Assembly (NCBI GenBank): GCA_020630795.1
Contig: JAHDIK010000016.1
Location: 1 to 64,000, forward strand
DNA: 64,000 nt
Direction of reading: 5' to 3'
From: Colwellia sp.
GTDB lineage: Bacteria > Pseudomonadota > Gammaproteobacteria > Enterobacterales > Alteromonadaceae
The first letter of the stretch is position 1; each line of letters starts with the position of its first letter. The notes beneath the pieces were generated by a model. It did no database searches. It was not told the origin of the DNA and worked only from the letters and a program-made list of their open reading frames with translations. The position numbers and the translations under genes were made by a program. Positions 1 to 8,337 of this stretch are shown here, one piece after another.

Positions 1-104
1 TTGGGTGATCAGCATCGATGTTATTAAGTGATCAGGATGGGTGAAAATACGCAGTCTTTATGAAACCCCGTAATTGCCTTTTCCATACACAAATATTCGG
101 CCAC

Positions 105-704
105 TTACCCCCACTGCCGCGCTTGCTCAATAGCAAGACTGAACAATGGCCATGTTAATAATGCATGTTGGTATGCGCTTGCTTTTGGAGACAACTCGAT
201 TCCGTACGTTTTAAGTCTGAATGCGAGCACAGCGTAAAATGCGTCTACAACTGATGGCTCGTCAAAATAAAAACTACCTTGTGCTTGCGACCAAACTACA
301 TTGAGACGATTTATTTCAGCGATTAACTCTGGCGTTAAACTAACGCTAGGCTGTTGTGATAACGTAAATGGACAATGAGTACGTAGGTGCATAAAACCGG
401 AATGAAGCTCTGAGCATAAACTACGTGCTAGTGCTCTTTTATGTTGTTGTGCTGGGTATATTGCGCCGTTTGAACATTCATTTGCATACTCAGCAATGGC
501 TAGAGAATCATGAATACTGATAGAACCAGTATTAAGCACAGGAACTAATCCCGTGGGAGATACATCAAGTAGCTTTTGTTTATAATCTGCATTTTCTAAT
601 ACGACAACGTATTCGGAGAAATCAACGTTAGCTAATTTCAAACAAATCCATGCTCGAATTGACCATGTTGAACCAGTACCTACAACCAACTGATGATTTT
701 GCAA
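105..704 (-). CDS. Glutathione S-transferase family protein
   Basis: A 199-residue cytosolic protein of usual GST length. The N-terminal thioredoxin-like half (about residues 1-80) has a Ser-x-Trp-Ser stretch at 12-15, where the glutathione-activating residue sits in beta/theta-type GSTs, a Val-Pro turn near residue 54 matching the cis-proline, and a HDSLAIAEY stretch matching the glutathione-contacting Ser helix. The C-terminal half is helical. GSTs conjugate or reduce electrophiles with glutathione; the substrate cannot be told. It is the last of a same-strand pair with the small membrane protein upstream (44 bp gap). Confidence 0.8.
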   Translation of the reverse strand: MQNHQLVVGTGSTWSIRAWICLKLANVDFSEYVVVLENADYKQKLLDVSPTGLVPVLNTGSISIHDSLAIAEYANECSNGAIYPAQQHKRALARSLCSELHSGFMHLRTHCPFTLSQQPSVSLTPELIAEINRLNVVWSQAQGSFYFDEPSVVDAFYAVLAFRLKTYGIELSPKASAYQHALLTWPLFSLAIEQARQWG

Positions 705-748
705 ATTTAGATCTCCTTCTTGAGCTAATAACGCTAGTTACATAACCG

Positions 749-955
749 TTATTGAGATATTTGAATGTCTTCCTGAGTTACCAAATAGATAACATAAATA
801 ATGCCTAATATAGGAACAATTGAAAAAAGCCCACCCATAAGTGCAGCTTTAATAGGTGTTTGAGTTTTTTTCTTGGCGATAATATAGCTAACAACCCCGA
901 TAACCACCATAAACAAACCAATAGCAGTTCCAAGTTGTTCTAGTGTGAATTCCAT
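749..955 (-). CDS. Small two-helix membrane protein
   Basis: A 68-residue protein I do not recognise. It is mostly hydrophobic, with one predicted membrane segment near residues 9-27 and a second near 40-62, separated by a short Lys-rich loop (KKKTQTP) that probably faces the cytoplasm. No catalytic motif is visible. It lies 44 bp upstream of the GST gene on the same strand. Upstream is about 175 bp without a gene. Its reality rests on the clean two-helix pattern and position; no function can be assigned. Confidence 0.5.
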   Translation of the reverse strand: MEFTLEQLGTAIGLFMVVIGVVSYIIAKKKTQTPIKAALMGGLFSIVPILGIIYVIYLVTQEDIQISQ

Positions 956-1097
956 AAATACCCTAATACGTGAATTTTTAATGCAAAATAATATGGATTA
1001 ACAATGAATACGAATGAAAAGAATTAATCTGTTATCACTTTAGTTTGAAACGTTGCATTACCCGTATTTATTCCTTGCTGATAAATACGTTGTACAC

Positions 1098-1126
1098 AAA
1101 AAAAATCGCCCGTATGAAACGGGCGA
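1098..1126 (-). terminator. Rho-independent terminator after the 144-aa gene
   Basis: Perfect 8-bp stem TCGCCCGT/ACGGGCGA with a 5-base loop. Read on the minus strand it is followed by a run of eight T. It begins 6 bp beyond the stop codon of the 144-residue gene and so ends that transcript. Confidence 0.85.
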
Positions 1127-1132
1127 ATGTTG

Positions 1133-1567
1133 TTAGTCTGTAGACAGCTTTTCATTGTCACTCAACACGAATCCAATACCACGACGTGGTTCCGCTTCCG
1201 TAACTTCTGCGGCATAACATAACAATTGCGCAGAATTTTGATGAGTCAGCATCATACATTTTGCGCCATTAAGTGTGCCGTCAATGCGAATACCGTTATA
1301 ACCTTCCACAGCAAGCGAGTTAACTTGAATTTGAATGTTACCATTCAATATCGCCAATATAGCTGGCTGCATGTTCTCTTCTAAAGAAGCTCTCCACTTA
1401 ACAACAGTTTCCGCTAAACGACGTACTAAAACTTCCGCTGATTTATAATCGTTGCGCTCGTCTGGGTTTACCTGTCTTGGTAAATCAGGGATCTCAGTTT
1501 TAGCTTCTTTAATTTTTTTAACCGCGTCGTTTTGAATAACAACTTCTTGAGGTAAATTTTGACTCAT
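1133..1567 (-). CDS. Conserved-looking hypothetical protein, 144 aa
   Basis: Not recognised. The protein is soluble with no signal peptide. The N-terminal 60 residues are charged (Lys/Glu/Asp-rich) and probably helical, and the C-terminal half looks like beta strands. There are two Cys (in AKCMML and LLCYAA). A strong terminator follows directly, so it is probably a single-gene transcript. Start at ATG 1567, preceded by AGGAAATGTTAAACA with a plausible Shine-Dalgarno sequence. The ordinary codon usage and dedicated terminator favour a real gene; function unknown. Confidence 0.6.
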   Translation of the reverse strand: MSQNLPQEVVIQNDAVKKIKEAKTEIPDLPRQVNPDERNDYKSAEVLVRRLAETVVKWRASLEENMQPAILAILNGNIQIQVNSLAVEGYNGIRIDGTLNGAKCMMLTHQNSAQLLCYAAEVTEAEPRRGIGFVLSDNEKLSTD

Positions 1568-1662
1568 TGTTTAACATTTCCTGTTTATATAATTTGTCAT
1601 CTCAATGCAATGACTAACTTGTAACTTAATTTATCGTTTCTGCATCAACCTAGCAACAAAAG

Positions 1663-2427
1663 CTATTTTATTTTTGTTCTTAAAAAGCCTGCTATATATG
1701 CTCTTTGTTTTGCGTTTAAACCTTTGCCAATATTGTATTCTTCTTCTCCAACCAACGAAAGTCTACTCACTCTATGTGCTCTTCGGCGGCCAAAAAAACG
1801 ATGTCGTCTACCGTGGTGATGTCGGTGTCCAAAGGAGTCGTGCTCATGGTGAACATGGCTATGGTGAAATGCTTCATCGTCAAAGTCATCGTAGTCGTAA
1901 TAAATACTTGATGAGTCGTTAACTTTGGTAATACTACTCCAACGGAATCTACGATATTTACCTATTGCTCCCACACCAATAAAGTACAACGCTTTATCAT
2001 TGTCACAACTAATATGTGTTCGTCCGAACATGCTCATAAAACACATACCTATTAGAAATAAACTGCCTAATAAAAATGGTATACCGAATAACGATGTGAC
2101 TATGTCGTACTCACCACTTAAATATTGCTGCCCGTATATGGAATACATAGAGCCACCAGCCCATAAACAGGTGAACGGAATTAAAAACAATGCTTTTTTG
2201 CTGCGATGAGAGACGTCAATAGTCCACATGTATGACTTATCATCTACAACTAAACCATCTACTTTCTCGTAAGGATCAAACCTAGGTGTAGATTGCGTGC
2301 TATTGGAAGACGCTAAAGAAGATAGTGCGTGAAGACTTTCACACTTAACACAATAAGCAGTATCTTTGGCTACGTTAATATTGTCTGATTTAATTGGGCC
2401 TCGGCACGTAGGGCAACTTACTTCCAT
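1663..2427 (-). CDS. Zinc-ribbon membrane protein with His-rich segment
   Basis: A 254-residue protein in three parts. Residues 5-29 form a CxxC-x17-CxxC zinc ribbon (C5, C8, C26, C29). Two hydrophobic segments near 78-97 and 108-132 should cross the membrane. Between about 175 and 220 is a very unusual stretch of Asp/Tyr, then His, then Arg, with HHHG and other His clusters, followed by a short C-terminal tail. The middle resembles loosely described membrane proteins whose post-TM part has a PH-like fold, but I cannot name a family. The His-rich loop could bind metal; this is inference. It stands alone on the minus strand. Confidence 0.6.
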   Translation of the reverse strand: MEVSCPTCRGPIKSDNINVAKDTAYCVKCESLHALSSLASSNSTQSTPRFDPYEKVDGLVVDDKSYMWTIDVSHRSKKALFLIPFTCLWAGGSMYSIYGQQYLSGEYDIVTSLFGIPFLLGSLFLIGMCFMSMFGRTHISCDNDKALYFIGVGAIGKYRRFRWSSITKVNDSSSIYYDYDDFDDEAFHHSHVHHEHDSFGHRHHHGRRHRFFGRRRAHRVSRLSLVGEEEYNIGKGLNAKQRAYIAGFLRTKIK

Positions 2428-2520
2428 TTATTTAAACCTTTAATTCTGCAATATTGTTTATAATGAAGAGCCTATTCTATACCTCAACCAAGTTTTAAAT
2501 AAACTTATATTTAAAGTACT

Positions 2521-3135
2521 CTAATACGTTTTTATTATTTCTAAAATAATAGGCACCACAGATAGTACTAATAAAAACGCCATGATGAAATTAAACATTT
2601 TCATATTTTGTGGAGTAGATAAAAACCTTTTAAGGAATGCGCCAAACAACAGCCAAATGCCTACACATGGAAACGATAAAATAAGAAAAGTGAGCGCTAA
2701 TAGCGCGTTTTGTATAAAATAGTCACCACTCACCGATGTAAATACTGCGACAGCACTCGTTGCAACTACCCAAGCTTTTCCATTTATCCACTGAAATAAA
2801 GCGCCTTTCATAAATGTTAAAGGCTTTGAACTCTCTTGATTTACAGATAAACCTGAAGACTTTGCAATTAACCAAGCTAAATACAATAGATATAAAACAC
2901 CAAGGTATTTAATAACAACATGCAGTACTGGGTATACGCTAAATATTTGCCCAAACCCCACACCAACCAGTAACAACATTACGGTAAAGCCTACACAAAT
3001 TCCGCTCAATAAAGGTAAGCTTTTTCTCGTTCCGAAATTAACGCCCGAGGTCATCACTAAAATATTGTTTGGCCCTGGAGTGACTGATGAAGAAATAGCA
3101 AACAATATCATTGCCACCACATGCTCTATTGTCAT
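2521..3135 (-). CDS. LysE/RhtB-family amino-acid exporter
   Basis: A 204-residue inner-membrane protein with about six hydrophobic segments. The N-terminal signature SSVTPGPNNILVMTSG (residues 16-31) is typical of the LysE/RhtB (threonine, homoserine, lysine export) superfamily, and the length fits. The family exports amino acids or related metabolites using the proton gradient; which substrate is not shown by the sequence. No LysG-type regulator is adjacent. It lies 145 bp downstream of the YidC-like gene on the same strand. Confidence 0.85.
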   Translation of the reverse strand: MTIEHVVAMILFAISSSVTPGPNNILVMTSGVNFGTRKSLPLLSGICVGFTVMLLLVGVGFGQIFSVYPVLHVVIKYLGVLYLLYLAWLIAKSSGLSVNQESSKPLTFMKGALFQWINGKAWVVATSAVAVFTSVSGDYFIQNALLALTFLILSFPCVGIWLLFGAFLKRFLSTPQNMKMFNFIMAFLLVLSVVPIILEIIKTY

Positions 3136-3280
3136 TCGCCCAATCCTTTAACTATTATCCACGCACATTAACTTTTTTCTTTTTAACAATAATAGTTTTA
3201 CTTTTAATTACAAGCATAAACAAACCTTTAGCAGCAAAGAACGATTAGGCTATTTCTAAAGATTAAAGAATCAAAAATCC

Positions 3281-3940
3281 TTATGATGATTGAATAAACT
3301 CTGCCTTGTTAGAAAAACGAAAATATAGGGATACACCCACAGATTGCAGAATGCTAAAAGCACTAGACACAGCCATTGAAAGCCCTAATGCTGATGGAAA
3401 ACTAACCAGCACTAATACACTTAATAATGCAGGTATAATAAACATTAAATGGTTAGCTTGCTCTGCACTTGCGGGCATTAGCGTCATCGAAACATAAGTC
3501 ATAACACCAACCAAAACCGCCAATAATACATCTGGTTTTGCAAGTGATACGATCCACATGAATTTACTTTTAAACAATAGCCCCTGAATAGCTTGAAATA
3601 CGGCAAAACCACTGACGCCTTGAGTCAGTATGTTTAACAAACTATTCTTATTAAACAGCGTAATGTCGTTGTCTTTATATAATTGCATTGTATTTACATC
3701 GAGGGTTTTAGGGTCGTCTTTATACTTTTCATTTAGCTGAGAAATTTGAGGTTTTAACATATGCATTGCCGCTTTATTACGAACCATATGTATCATTGCA
3801 AGCGTACTTATAGGTGAAAGAATTACGCGCAGAAATACCGTAAAAAGCATAATTGAAATTGCCTCACTCACGCCAAAGCTAACTGCAATAACCTCTATTG
3901 ATTGTGTTACAAAACCAACAATTCCTTCCCATACATTCAT
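3281..3940 (-). CDS. Short YidC/Oxa1-family membrane insertase paralogue
   Basis: A 219-residue protein resembling the conserved core of YidC/Oxa1/Alb3 insertases. It has a first membrane helix with an Arg (TVFLRVILSPIS, residues 34-45) matching the groove arginine of the family, a charged cytoplasmic hairpin (residues 62-95, MLKPQISQLNEKYKDD), then about four further membrane helices. It lacks the large periplasmic domain of the roughly 540-residue gammaproteobacterial YidC, and it is not in the usual rpmH-rnpA-yidC-mnmE context, so it is a second paralogue. Two identical palindromes lie 18-62 bp upstream of the start, implying control by a dedicated regulator. The client protein is unknown. 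Confidence 0.75.
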   Translation of the reverse strand: MNVWEGIVGFVTQSIEVIAVSFGVSEAISIMLFTVFLRVILSPISTLAMIHMVRNKAAMHMLKPQISQLNEKYKDDPKTLDVNTMQLYKDNDITLFNKNSLLNILTQGVSGFAVFQAIQGLLFKSKFMWIVSLAKPDVLLAVLVGVMTYVSMTLMPASAEQANHLMFIIPALLSVLVLVSFPSALGLSMAVSSAFSILQSVGVSLYFRFSNKAEFIQSS

Positions 3941-3957
3941 GATTCTTACCTTTCAAA

Positions 3958-4002
3958 GACATAATATGTCAACATACAATACGCACTGAGACATATTATG
4001 TC
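3958..4002. promoter_or_regulatory. Twin 13-bp palindromic operators
   Basis: GACATAATATGTC at 3958-3970 and its reverse complement GACATATTATGTC at 3990-4002, centres 32 bp apart (about three helical turns). They lie directly upstream of the YidC-like gene. The exact repetition and helical phasing are typical of a dimeric repressor or activator bound twice on one face. The regulator is not identified and no regulator gene is adjacent. Confidence 0.75.
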
Positions 4003-4020
4003 AAATTACTTCGAAGGATA

Positions 4021-4557
4021 TTAAAAAGATGAATCTGGTTGTTGCAGAAATAACACTTCTTCAGGGCTAGATTGGCGCCCTAATATTTTATTTCGATGAG
4101 GGTATCGTCCAAAACGTTCAATTATCACTTTATGCTTCAATTCAAAAGTTAAGTTTTGTTCAATACCGTTGTTCTCGTATAGCTTAACCGCTTCTTCATG
4201 AATTAACAGCGATTCACTATGCATAAACGGCATGTACAAAAAGCTATTTTCTATTGGAGTTAACGTTTTATCTGCACCATTGGCAATCGCTTCTTGCGCA
4301 AGTATTAACGCAAGCCCATCGCTTGCAAATGACTGTGGCGAATGGCGATACATATTGCGAGAAAATTGATCCAATACAATAATTTCAGCTAAACGTCCTT
4401 TTGCAGTAGCACGCCAACTAAATAATTCGCCTCTAGTAGCGGCAAAGTGAATATCTTTAAAGCGCTCAGTTATCAAAAGATCAAACGCTTCGTCTTTTAC
4501 CCACCATTGTTCGGGAGATACTTCGTTAAACCAAAAATTTAGAATTGATGATTCCAT
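4021..4557 (-). CDS. DUF924 family protein
   Basis: A 178-residue cytosolic alpha-helical protein with hallmarks of DUF924 (TPR-like fold): the opening ILNFWFNEVSPEQWWVKDEAFD, the central LAEIIVLDQFSRNMYR, and the end FGRYPHRNKILGR. Length matches the family (about 180). The function is not established. It is the last of four same-strand genes (esterase, prenyltransferase, DUF1080, DUF924) with gaps of 18, 7 and 36 bp, so it is probably co-transcribed. Confidence 0.85.
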   Translation of the reverse strand: MESSILNFWFNEVSPEQWWVKDEAFDLLITERFKDIHFAATRGELFSWRATAKGRLAEIIVLDQFSRNMYRHSPQSFASDGLALILAQEAIANGADKTLTPIENSFLYMPFMHSESLLIHEEAVKLYENNGIEQNLTFELKHKVIIERFGRYPHRNKILGRQSSPEEVLFLQQPDSSF

Positions 4558-4593
4558 AAATTTCTCTAATTCATTATTTATTGTTTGTACATA

Positions 4594-5466
4594 TTACTGA
4601 AAAAGCACAGCATATTTTTTAGGTAATGTTTCAATAGTTTTAACGTAAATGTCTTTATAAAACACTTCAGCAGCTTCACTCTGCAATTGGATTTTACCTT
4701 CAACTAAAGGCGTTGAAACCGCGTCTTTTAAGTATCTGGAGTTTTGTAATACCATTGCAATTCCACCGTTTACAATATGTATACTTTTCCCTTCGTAACA
4801 AATTAACTCTAACTCATTCCATTCACCATGAGGTCGTTCAAAGTTTTCTTTTCTTAGCACAAGACCTTTGATTTTCTCTCCCTTTCCAACTTTAATAAAT
4901 GGTTCGTTTTCATCTGCAATAGGATTCATAATGTATTCAGGCGTAAAGGCTCTCACGTCAATTGCAGACGTAGCTTGGCTCCAATAATCTCCAATATGCC
5001 CACGCATAATTTGAAACTCTTGAGACAACATCCAAGACCGAAAGTGCTCCTTACCGTGTTCGCCTATCGCGTGATATAAAATTCCCGTGTCTTTTAGTTT
5101 GTCTAAGCGAGGTGACCATTTTTTATCTCCCCAACGAACCTTTAGTTTTAAGTGATAATTTTTGTAGGATTTTTTTGAGGTAACTGCACCGTAAATTTCT
5201 CCACTCACTTTTAACACTGGAGTTTGGTTTTCTTTTACAACAGTAAACACTTTGTACACGTCGTTTCCTGTATTCAAACCTATAGGCTTGATCAAATTCC
5301 CAGCTTCGTCACGTGGTGGACTACCGTCATAACTTGGTACGTGCTTAAAGCTTAAATAAGTGTCCCAATCAGACAAAGATTCATCTAAAAGCGGAGTCCA
5401 TTCATCAGCTTGAACATAGCTGACAAACACTAATAACAAAACTGTACAGGAGTACCCAAAACGCAT
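4594..5466 (-). CDS. Secreted DUF1080 (3-keto-disaccharide hydrolase-like) protein
   Basis: A 290-residue protein with an N-terminal signal peptide (residues 1-20, cleavage after VQA). The rest has the DUF1080 beta-sandwich pattern: EWTPLLDESLSDWDTYLSF near the mature N-terminus, a Trp-Gly-rich core (LKVRWGDKKW), DTGILYHAIGEHG, QEFQIMRG, GEWNELELICYEG, and EGKIQLQSEAAEVFYKDI at the end. DUF1080 members are laminin-G-like glycan-acting or glycan-binding periplasmic proteins, some of which hydrolyse 3-keto-glycosides. The gene lies 7 bp downstream of the prenyltransferase gene. Substrate unknown. Confidence 0.85.
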   Translation of the reverse strand: MRFGYSCTVLLLVFVSYVQADEWTPLLDESLSDWDTYLSFKHVPSYDGSPPRDEAGNLIKPIGLNTGNDVYKVFTVVKENQTPVLKVSGEIYGAVTSKKSYKNYHLKLKVRWGDKKWSPRLDKLKDTGILYHAIGEHGKEHFRSWMLSQEFQIMRGHIGDYWSQATSAIDVRAFTPEYIMNPIADENEPFIKVGKGEKIKGLVLRKENFERPHGEWNELELICYEGKSIHIVNGGIAMVLQNSRYLKDAVSTPLVEGKIQLQSEAAEVFYKDIYVKTIETLPKKYAVLFQ

Positions 5467-5473
5467 AAATGTA

Positions 5474-6364
5474 TTATCCTAAAAAGATTGAAATGCTAAG
5501 CAACAATGGAATAAAAATCGCAGCAACTACATTCATAGCTAAGTACTTTGAATGTTCACCAATACTTGAAGTAAATGTAATAGCCCCCTTGTATGCGTAT
5601 GCAACACATACAAACGGCAACAAGGCGATTAAACTAAACATAGGAAGCGTTTGAATAAACACTAAAATTAATATCAATATAAAACTGGCTATAGCTGAAA
5701 GAATATAAACAATATTTGAACACTGTAGCCCATAAATAATGGGAAAAGTTTTACGCCCGATAGACTTATCCGCGTCTATGTCAGGATATTGATTCAACAA
5801 TAATAAATTGTTAATCAAAAAGAATGGAATGAGTGACACCAATAACACCGTACTTGTTAAATCATGCGCTAGCACAACATATGTACCAACAACCATTAAC
5901 ACACCAAAGCCTAACCCTGGAGACACCAAGCATAATAGCGGCATTCTATTCAGCCATTTGGTGTAGGTATAAACAATAATAAGCCCAAGCAAGCCAATTG
6001 GCAGTATTTGTGCCCCTTGCGTAACAACGAAATACACACCAATAACGGCAGTGATGATCAGTGTGGAAATACCTGAAAATAAAACAATATTTGCTGCATC
6101 TGGATTATTTGGTAAAGCCCCACTTCCACCGCTAAACGGAGTGCGCTGAGTCGCTAGGTCTAACCCCGTTTTAAAATCATAATATTCGTTGAGCATATTC
6201 ACACTCATATGAGCTGACAATGCCCCTAACAAAATCATGAAAAAAGTAAAATAATTTACCGACTGTTCGTCAGTTACCGCAAGGCTTAAACCAAGTAAAA
6301 CACATACTGGTGTTAACACTAAAAATGGGGGGCGACAAGTTTGAAATACAGTACTTAACAACAT
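5474..6364 (-). CDS. UbiA-superfamily prenyltransferase (MenA-like)
   Basis: A 296-residue inner-membrane protein with about eight or nine membrane helices. It carries both Asp-rich motifs of UbiA prenyltransferases: NEYYDFKTGLDLATQRTPF near residues 61-79 and NQYPDIDADKSIGRKT near 190-205, which bind the Mg-diphosphate of the prenyl donor. The TPFSGGSGALP stretch after the first motif is typical of MenA-like (1,4-dihydroxy-2-naphthoate) and related proteins. No menaquinone or ubiquinone genes are nearby. It sits between an esterase and a DUF1080 gene, so the acceptor may not be a quinone precursor. Confidence 0.8.
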   Translation of the reverse strand: MLLSTVFQTCRPPFLVLTPVCVLLGLSLAVTDEQSVNYFTFFMILLGALSAHMSVNMLNEYYDFKTGLDLATQRTPFSGGSGALPNNPDAANIVLFSGISTLIITAVIGVYFVVTQGAQILPIGLLGLIIVYTYTKWLNRMPLLCLVSPGLGFGVLMVVGTYVVLAHDLTSTVLLVSLIPFFLINNLLLLNQYPDIDADKSIGRKTFPIIYGLQCSNIVYILSAIASFILILILVFIQTLPMFSLIALLPFVCVAYAYKGAITFTSSIGEHSKYLAMNVVAAIFIPLLLSISIFLG

Positions 6365-6382
6365 GATTACACCTTTAAAAAA

Positions 6383-7198
6383 CTATAGAGTTTTACCTAA
6401 TACAATATCTAGCGAGTCGTCAAACGATGCATTAGATATAGCACCATGACTCACGTTGTATTGTTTGGTATGTACCGTTAAGTTTTCGAATCCTACTTTT
6501 TTTAATTGTTTAGCAAATTTTTTAACATGTTTGCCATTTCCCTTTTTAGCGCCTGTGAGTACCACATTAACATTCATTTCTTTGTTAAGTTTTATTCTTT
6601 CTTTCGCAATATTTATCATCGCTCTACCTTGCAATTGAACCGTAGCGTCGTACGACAGTATATTTTTAAACAACGGCTCAAAAGCATCGTCCGCCAGCAT
6701 AAAAGTAAGTGTTAACAAACCGCCAAATGAAGCACCTTGAAGGGTTCTATTGTTTTTATCAATATTGTATTTTGACTCAACGAGTGGCATAAACTCTGTT
6801 GAAAAGAATTGAAAAAACGATCCAACGCCCGGCAGTCTGTAGTCAACATTTCTTCTTTTTGAGTGTCTAGGTCCCTCTTCAATACCAACTAAAATAATCG
6901 GTAATTTTTTTGTATCTATTCTATTAGCAAAACTATTAAACACCCATTGAGCGTCTGACGCATACATTATGGGATATTTTTTAAACGATTTTTCGTCAAA
7001 CCCAGCAGGTAAATAAATATGATAAGGGTACTCAACATTAGTTATTGCTGAGGTAATACTTAAATTTGAAATAACTTTGCCGTGAGTTATATCTACGGGA
7101 TATTCAATAGCCAGTTTATTGGGCGCGGCATTAACACTTTGAATAAAAAAGAACAAACTTAGAAAAAATGTGAAGATAAAATATTTAGGTAATGTCAT
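6383..7198 (-). CDS. Secreted esterase, esterase-D/IroE-like alpha/beta hydrolase
   Basis: A 271-residue protein with a signal peptide (residues 1-24, ending VNAA). The mature part is an alpha/beta hydrolase of the putative esterase (esterase D/Fes/IroE) type. It shows YPYHIYLPAGFDEK followed by KYPIMYASDAQWVF, VGIEEGPRH and the nucleophile elbow GASFGG near residue 155. The candidate His is in NVSHGA near the C-terminus. It should hydrolyse esters in the periplasm; the substrate is unknown. It is the first gene of a four-gene operon and divergent from the lipoprotein gene across 89 bp. Confidence 0.75.
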   Translation of the reverse strand: MTLPKYFIFTFFLSLFFFIQSVNAAPNKLAIEYPVDITHGKVISNLSITSAITNVEYPYHIYLPAGFDEKSFKKYPIMYASDAQWVFNSFANRIDTKKLPIILVGIEEGPRHSKRRNVDYRLPGVGSFFQFFSTEFMPLVESKYNIDKNNRTLQGASFGGLLTLTFMLADDAFEPLFKNILSYDATVQLQGRAMINIAKERIKLNKEMNVNVVLTGAKKGNGKHVKKFAKQLKKVGFENLTVHTKQYNVSHGAISNASFDDSLDIVLGKTL

Positions 7199-7287
7199 TT
7201 CAGTCCTTAAAGTTACATTATTTGATTGTTGTAATATTCACCAACTTATCATACAACAACATATAAAAATAACGTAACAGCAATAAG

Positions 7288-7857
7288 ATGATGAATATGT
7301 TCCAACAAGCTAAGCCTTATTTCATAGTGCTAACTATTTGCGCTTTTCTAATAAGTTGCACAAACACAACAGATAACAAGCTGAACAAAGCACCTCTAAA
7401 AAATACAATAACACTTAGTGCTGTTGACGATTTTAAGAAAATAGGTGGAAAGGATACTAGCCCATATGCGCCAGCATATATCGATAAAAACACGAACAGC
7501 TTGGCAATTAACGCTGTTCACTACAAAAACGTTTTTTCAAACGCACAAACTATTTTTAATGGTGTGTCGGGTATCTACCAAATAGAACTAACAGCACTTA
7601 CAGAACTTGATGGAGAAAGCCAGTATCAAATATCCGTTAACACTCAAGCTTACCCGTTAAAAACAAACCCTAGAACATCTATAGACTATGCGCCGCATAC
7701 ACACAAATGGGAAAATGTACGAATAAATTCAGGTGATAAACTAGGTGTGTCTTTTAGTTCAACTACTAACGGATTAATTCCCGAGGGAGATATAACCGCG
7801 TTCTCTAGAGGGCGATGGACCGAAGTAAAATTAACATGTGTTAAAGACTGTTCATAA
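7288..7857 (+). CDS. Lipoprotein with probable beta-sandwich domain
   Basis: A 189-residue protein with a lipoprotein signal: hydrophobic segment and LISC lipobox, lipidated Cys near residue 24. The mature part (about 165 residues) is rich in Ser/Thr/Asn and short beta strands. The segments IFNGVSGIYQIELTALTELDGESQYQI and GRWTEVKLTC suggest a jelly-roll of the carbohydrate-binding type attached to marine polysaccharide enzymes. This fold call is inference; no named family is recognised. It is transcribed away from the esterase operon and ends at an inverted repeat shared with the converging cupin gene. Confidence 0.6.
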   Translation: MMNMFQQAKPYFIVLTICAFLISCTNTTDNKLNKAPLKNTITLSAVDDFKKIGGKDTSPYAPAYIDKNTNSLAINAVHYKNVFSNAQTIFNGVSGIYQIELTALTELDGESQYQISVNTQAYPLKTNPRTSIDYAPHTHKWENVRINSGDKLGVSFSSTTNGLIPEGDITAFSRGRWTEVKLTCVKDCS

Positions 7858-7889
7858 ATTATAGAAACATACAATAAATCTGCGCTATA

Positions 7890-7922
7890 AGAGCTAATAC
7901 TTATAAGTTAAGTACTAGCTCT
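7890..7922. terminator. Inverted repeat between convergent genes
   Basis: Stem of 14 bp with one mismatch (AGAGCTAATACTTA / TAAGTACTAGCTCT) and a 5-base loop, between the stops of the lipoprotein gene (+) and the cupin gene (-). Position suggests a bidirectional terminator, though T-tracts are weak. Confidence 0.55.
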
Positions 7923-7950
7923 ACCGCTTAACATCAAAACTTGATAAACG

Positions 7951-8316
7951 TTAAATCCAAACGTCACTCTGTGCCGTTAAATGGCTGTCGGAATCCCCTG
8001 TATTTATCACCCCTTTGGGTTCGATGATCATCACTTGGCATTCATTCTCGGCAAAAGGTTTATGTTTTTCTCCTTTAGGCACAACAAACATTTCACCTTT
8101 ATTGAGAGGAACAACACCATCTTCAAACTCGATGTTCATAGAACCTTCTATTACAATAAACACTTCGTCAGTATCGTCATGGCTATGCCAAGTAAACTCA
8201 CCTTGTAGCTTAACCAGTTTGATCTGGTAATCGTTCATTTCAGCAATAACTTTCGGTGACCAATGTTCAGTGAATTTTGAAAATTTCTGCGATAAATTAA
8301 TAGCCGATTTACTCAT
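7951..8316 (-). CDS. Cupin-domain protein
   Basis: A 121-residue single-domain cupin. The first motif is WHSHDDTDEVFIVIEGSMNIEFEDG (residues 38-62), with two His, one acidic residue and the conserved Gly. The second is FVVPKGEKHKPFAENECQVMIIEP. The likely metal ligands are H39, H41, E46 and H79 (approximate). Small cupins of this type are metal-dependent isomerases, dioxygenases or sugar-binding proteins, and the reaction cannot be assigned. It lies 21 bp downstream of the MAPEG gene and may be co-transcribed. Confidence 0.85.
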   Translation of the reverse strand: MSKSAINLSQKFSKFTEHWSPKVIAEMNDYQIKLVKLQGEFTWHSHDDTDEVFIVIEGSMNIEFEDGVVPLNKGEMFVVPKGEKHKPFAENECQVMIIEPKGVINTGDSDSHLTAQSDVWI

Positions 8317-8337
8317 ATTTCCCTCTGTTCTAAATAA

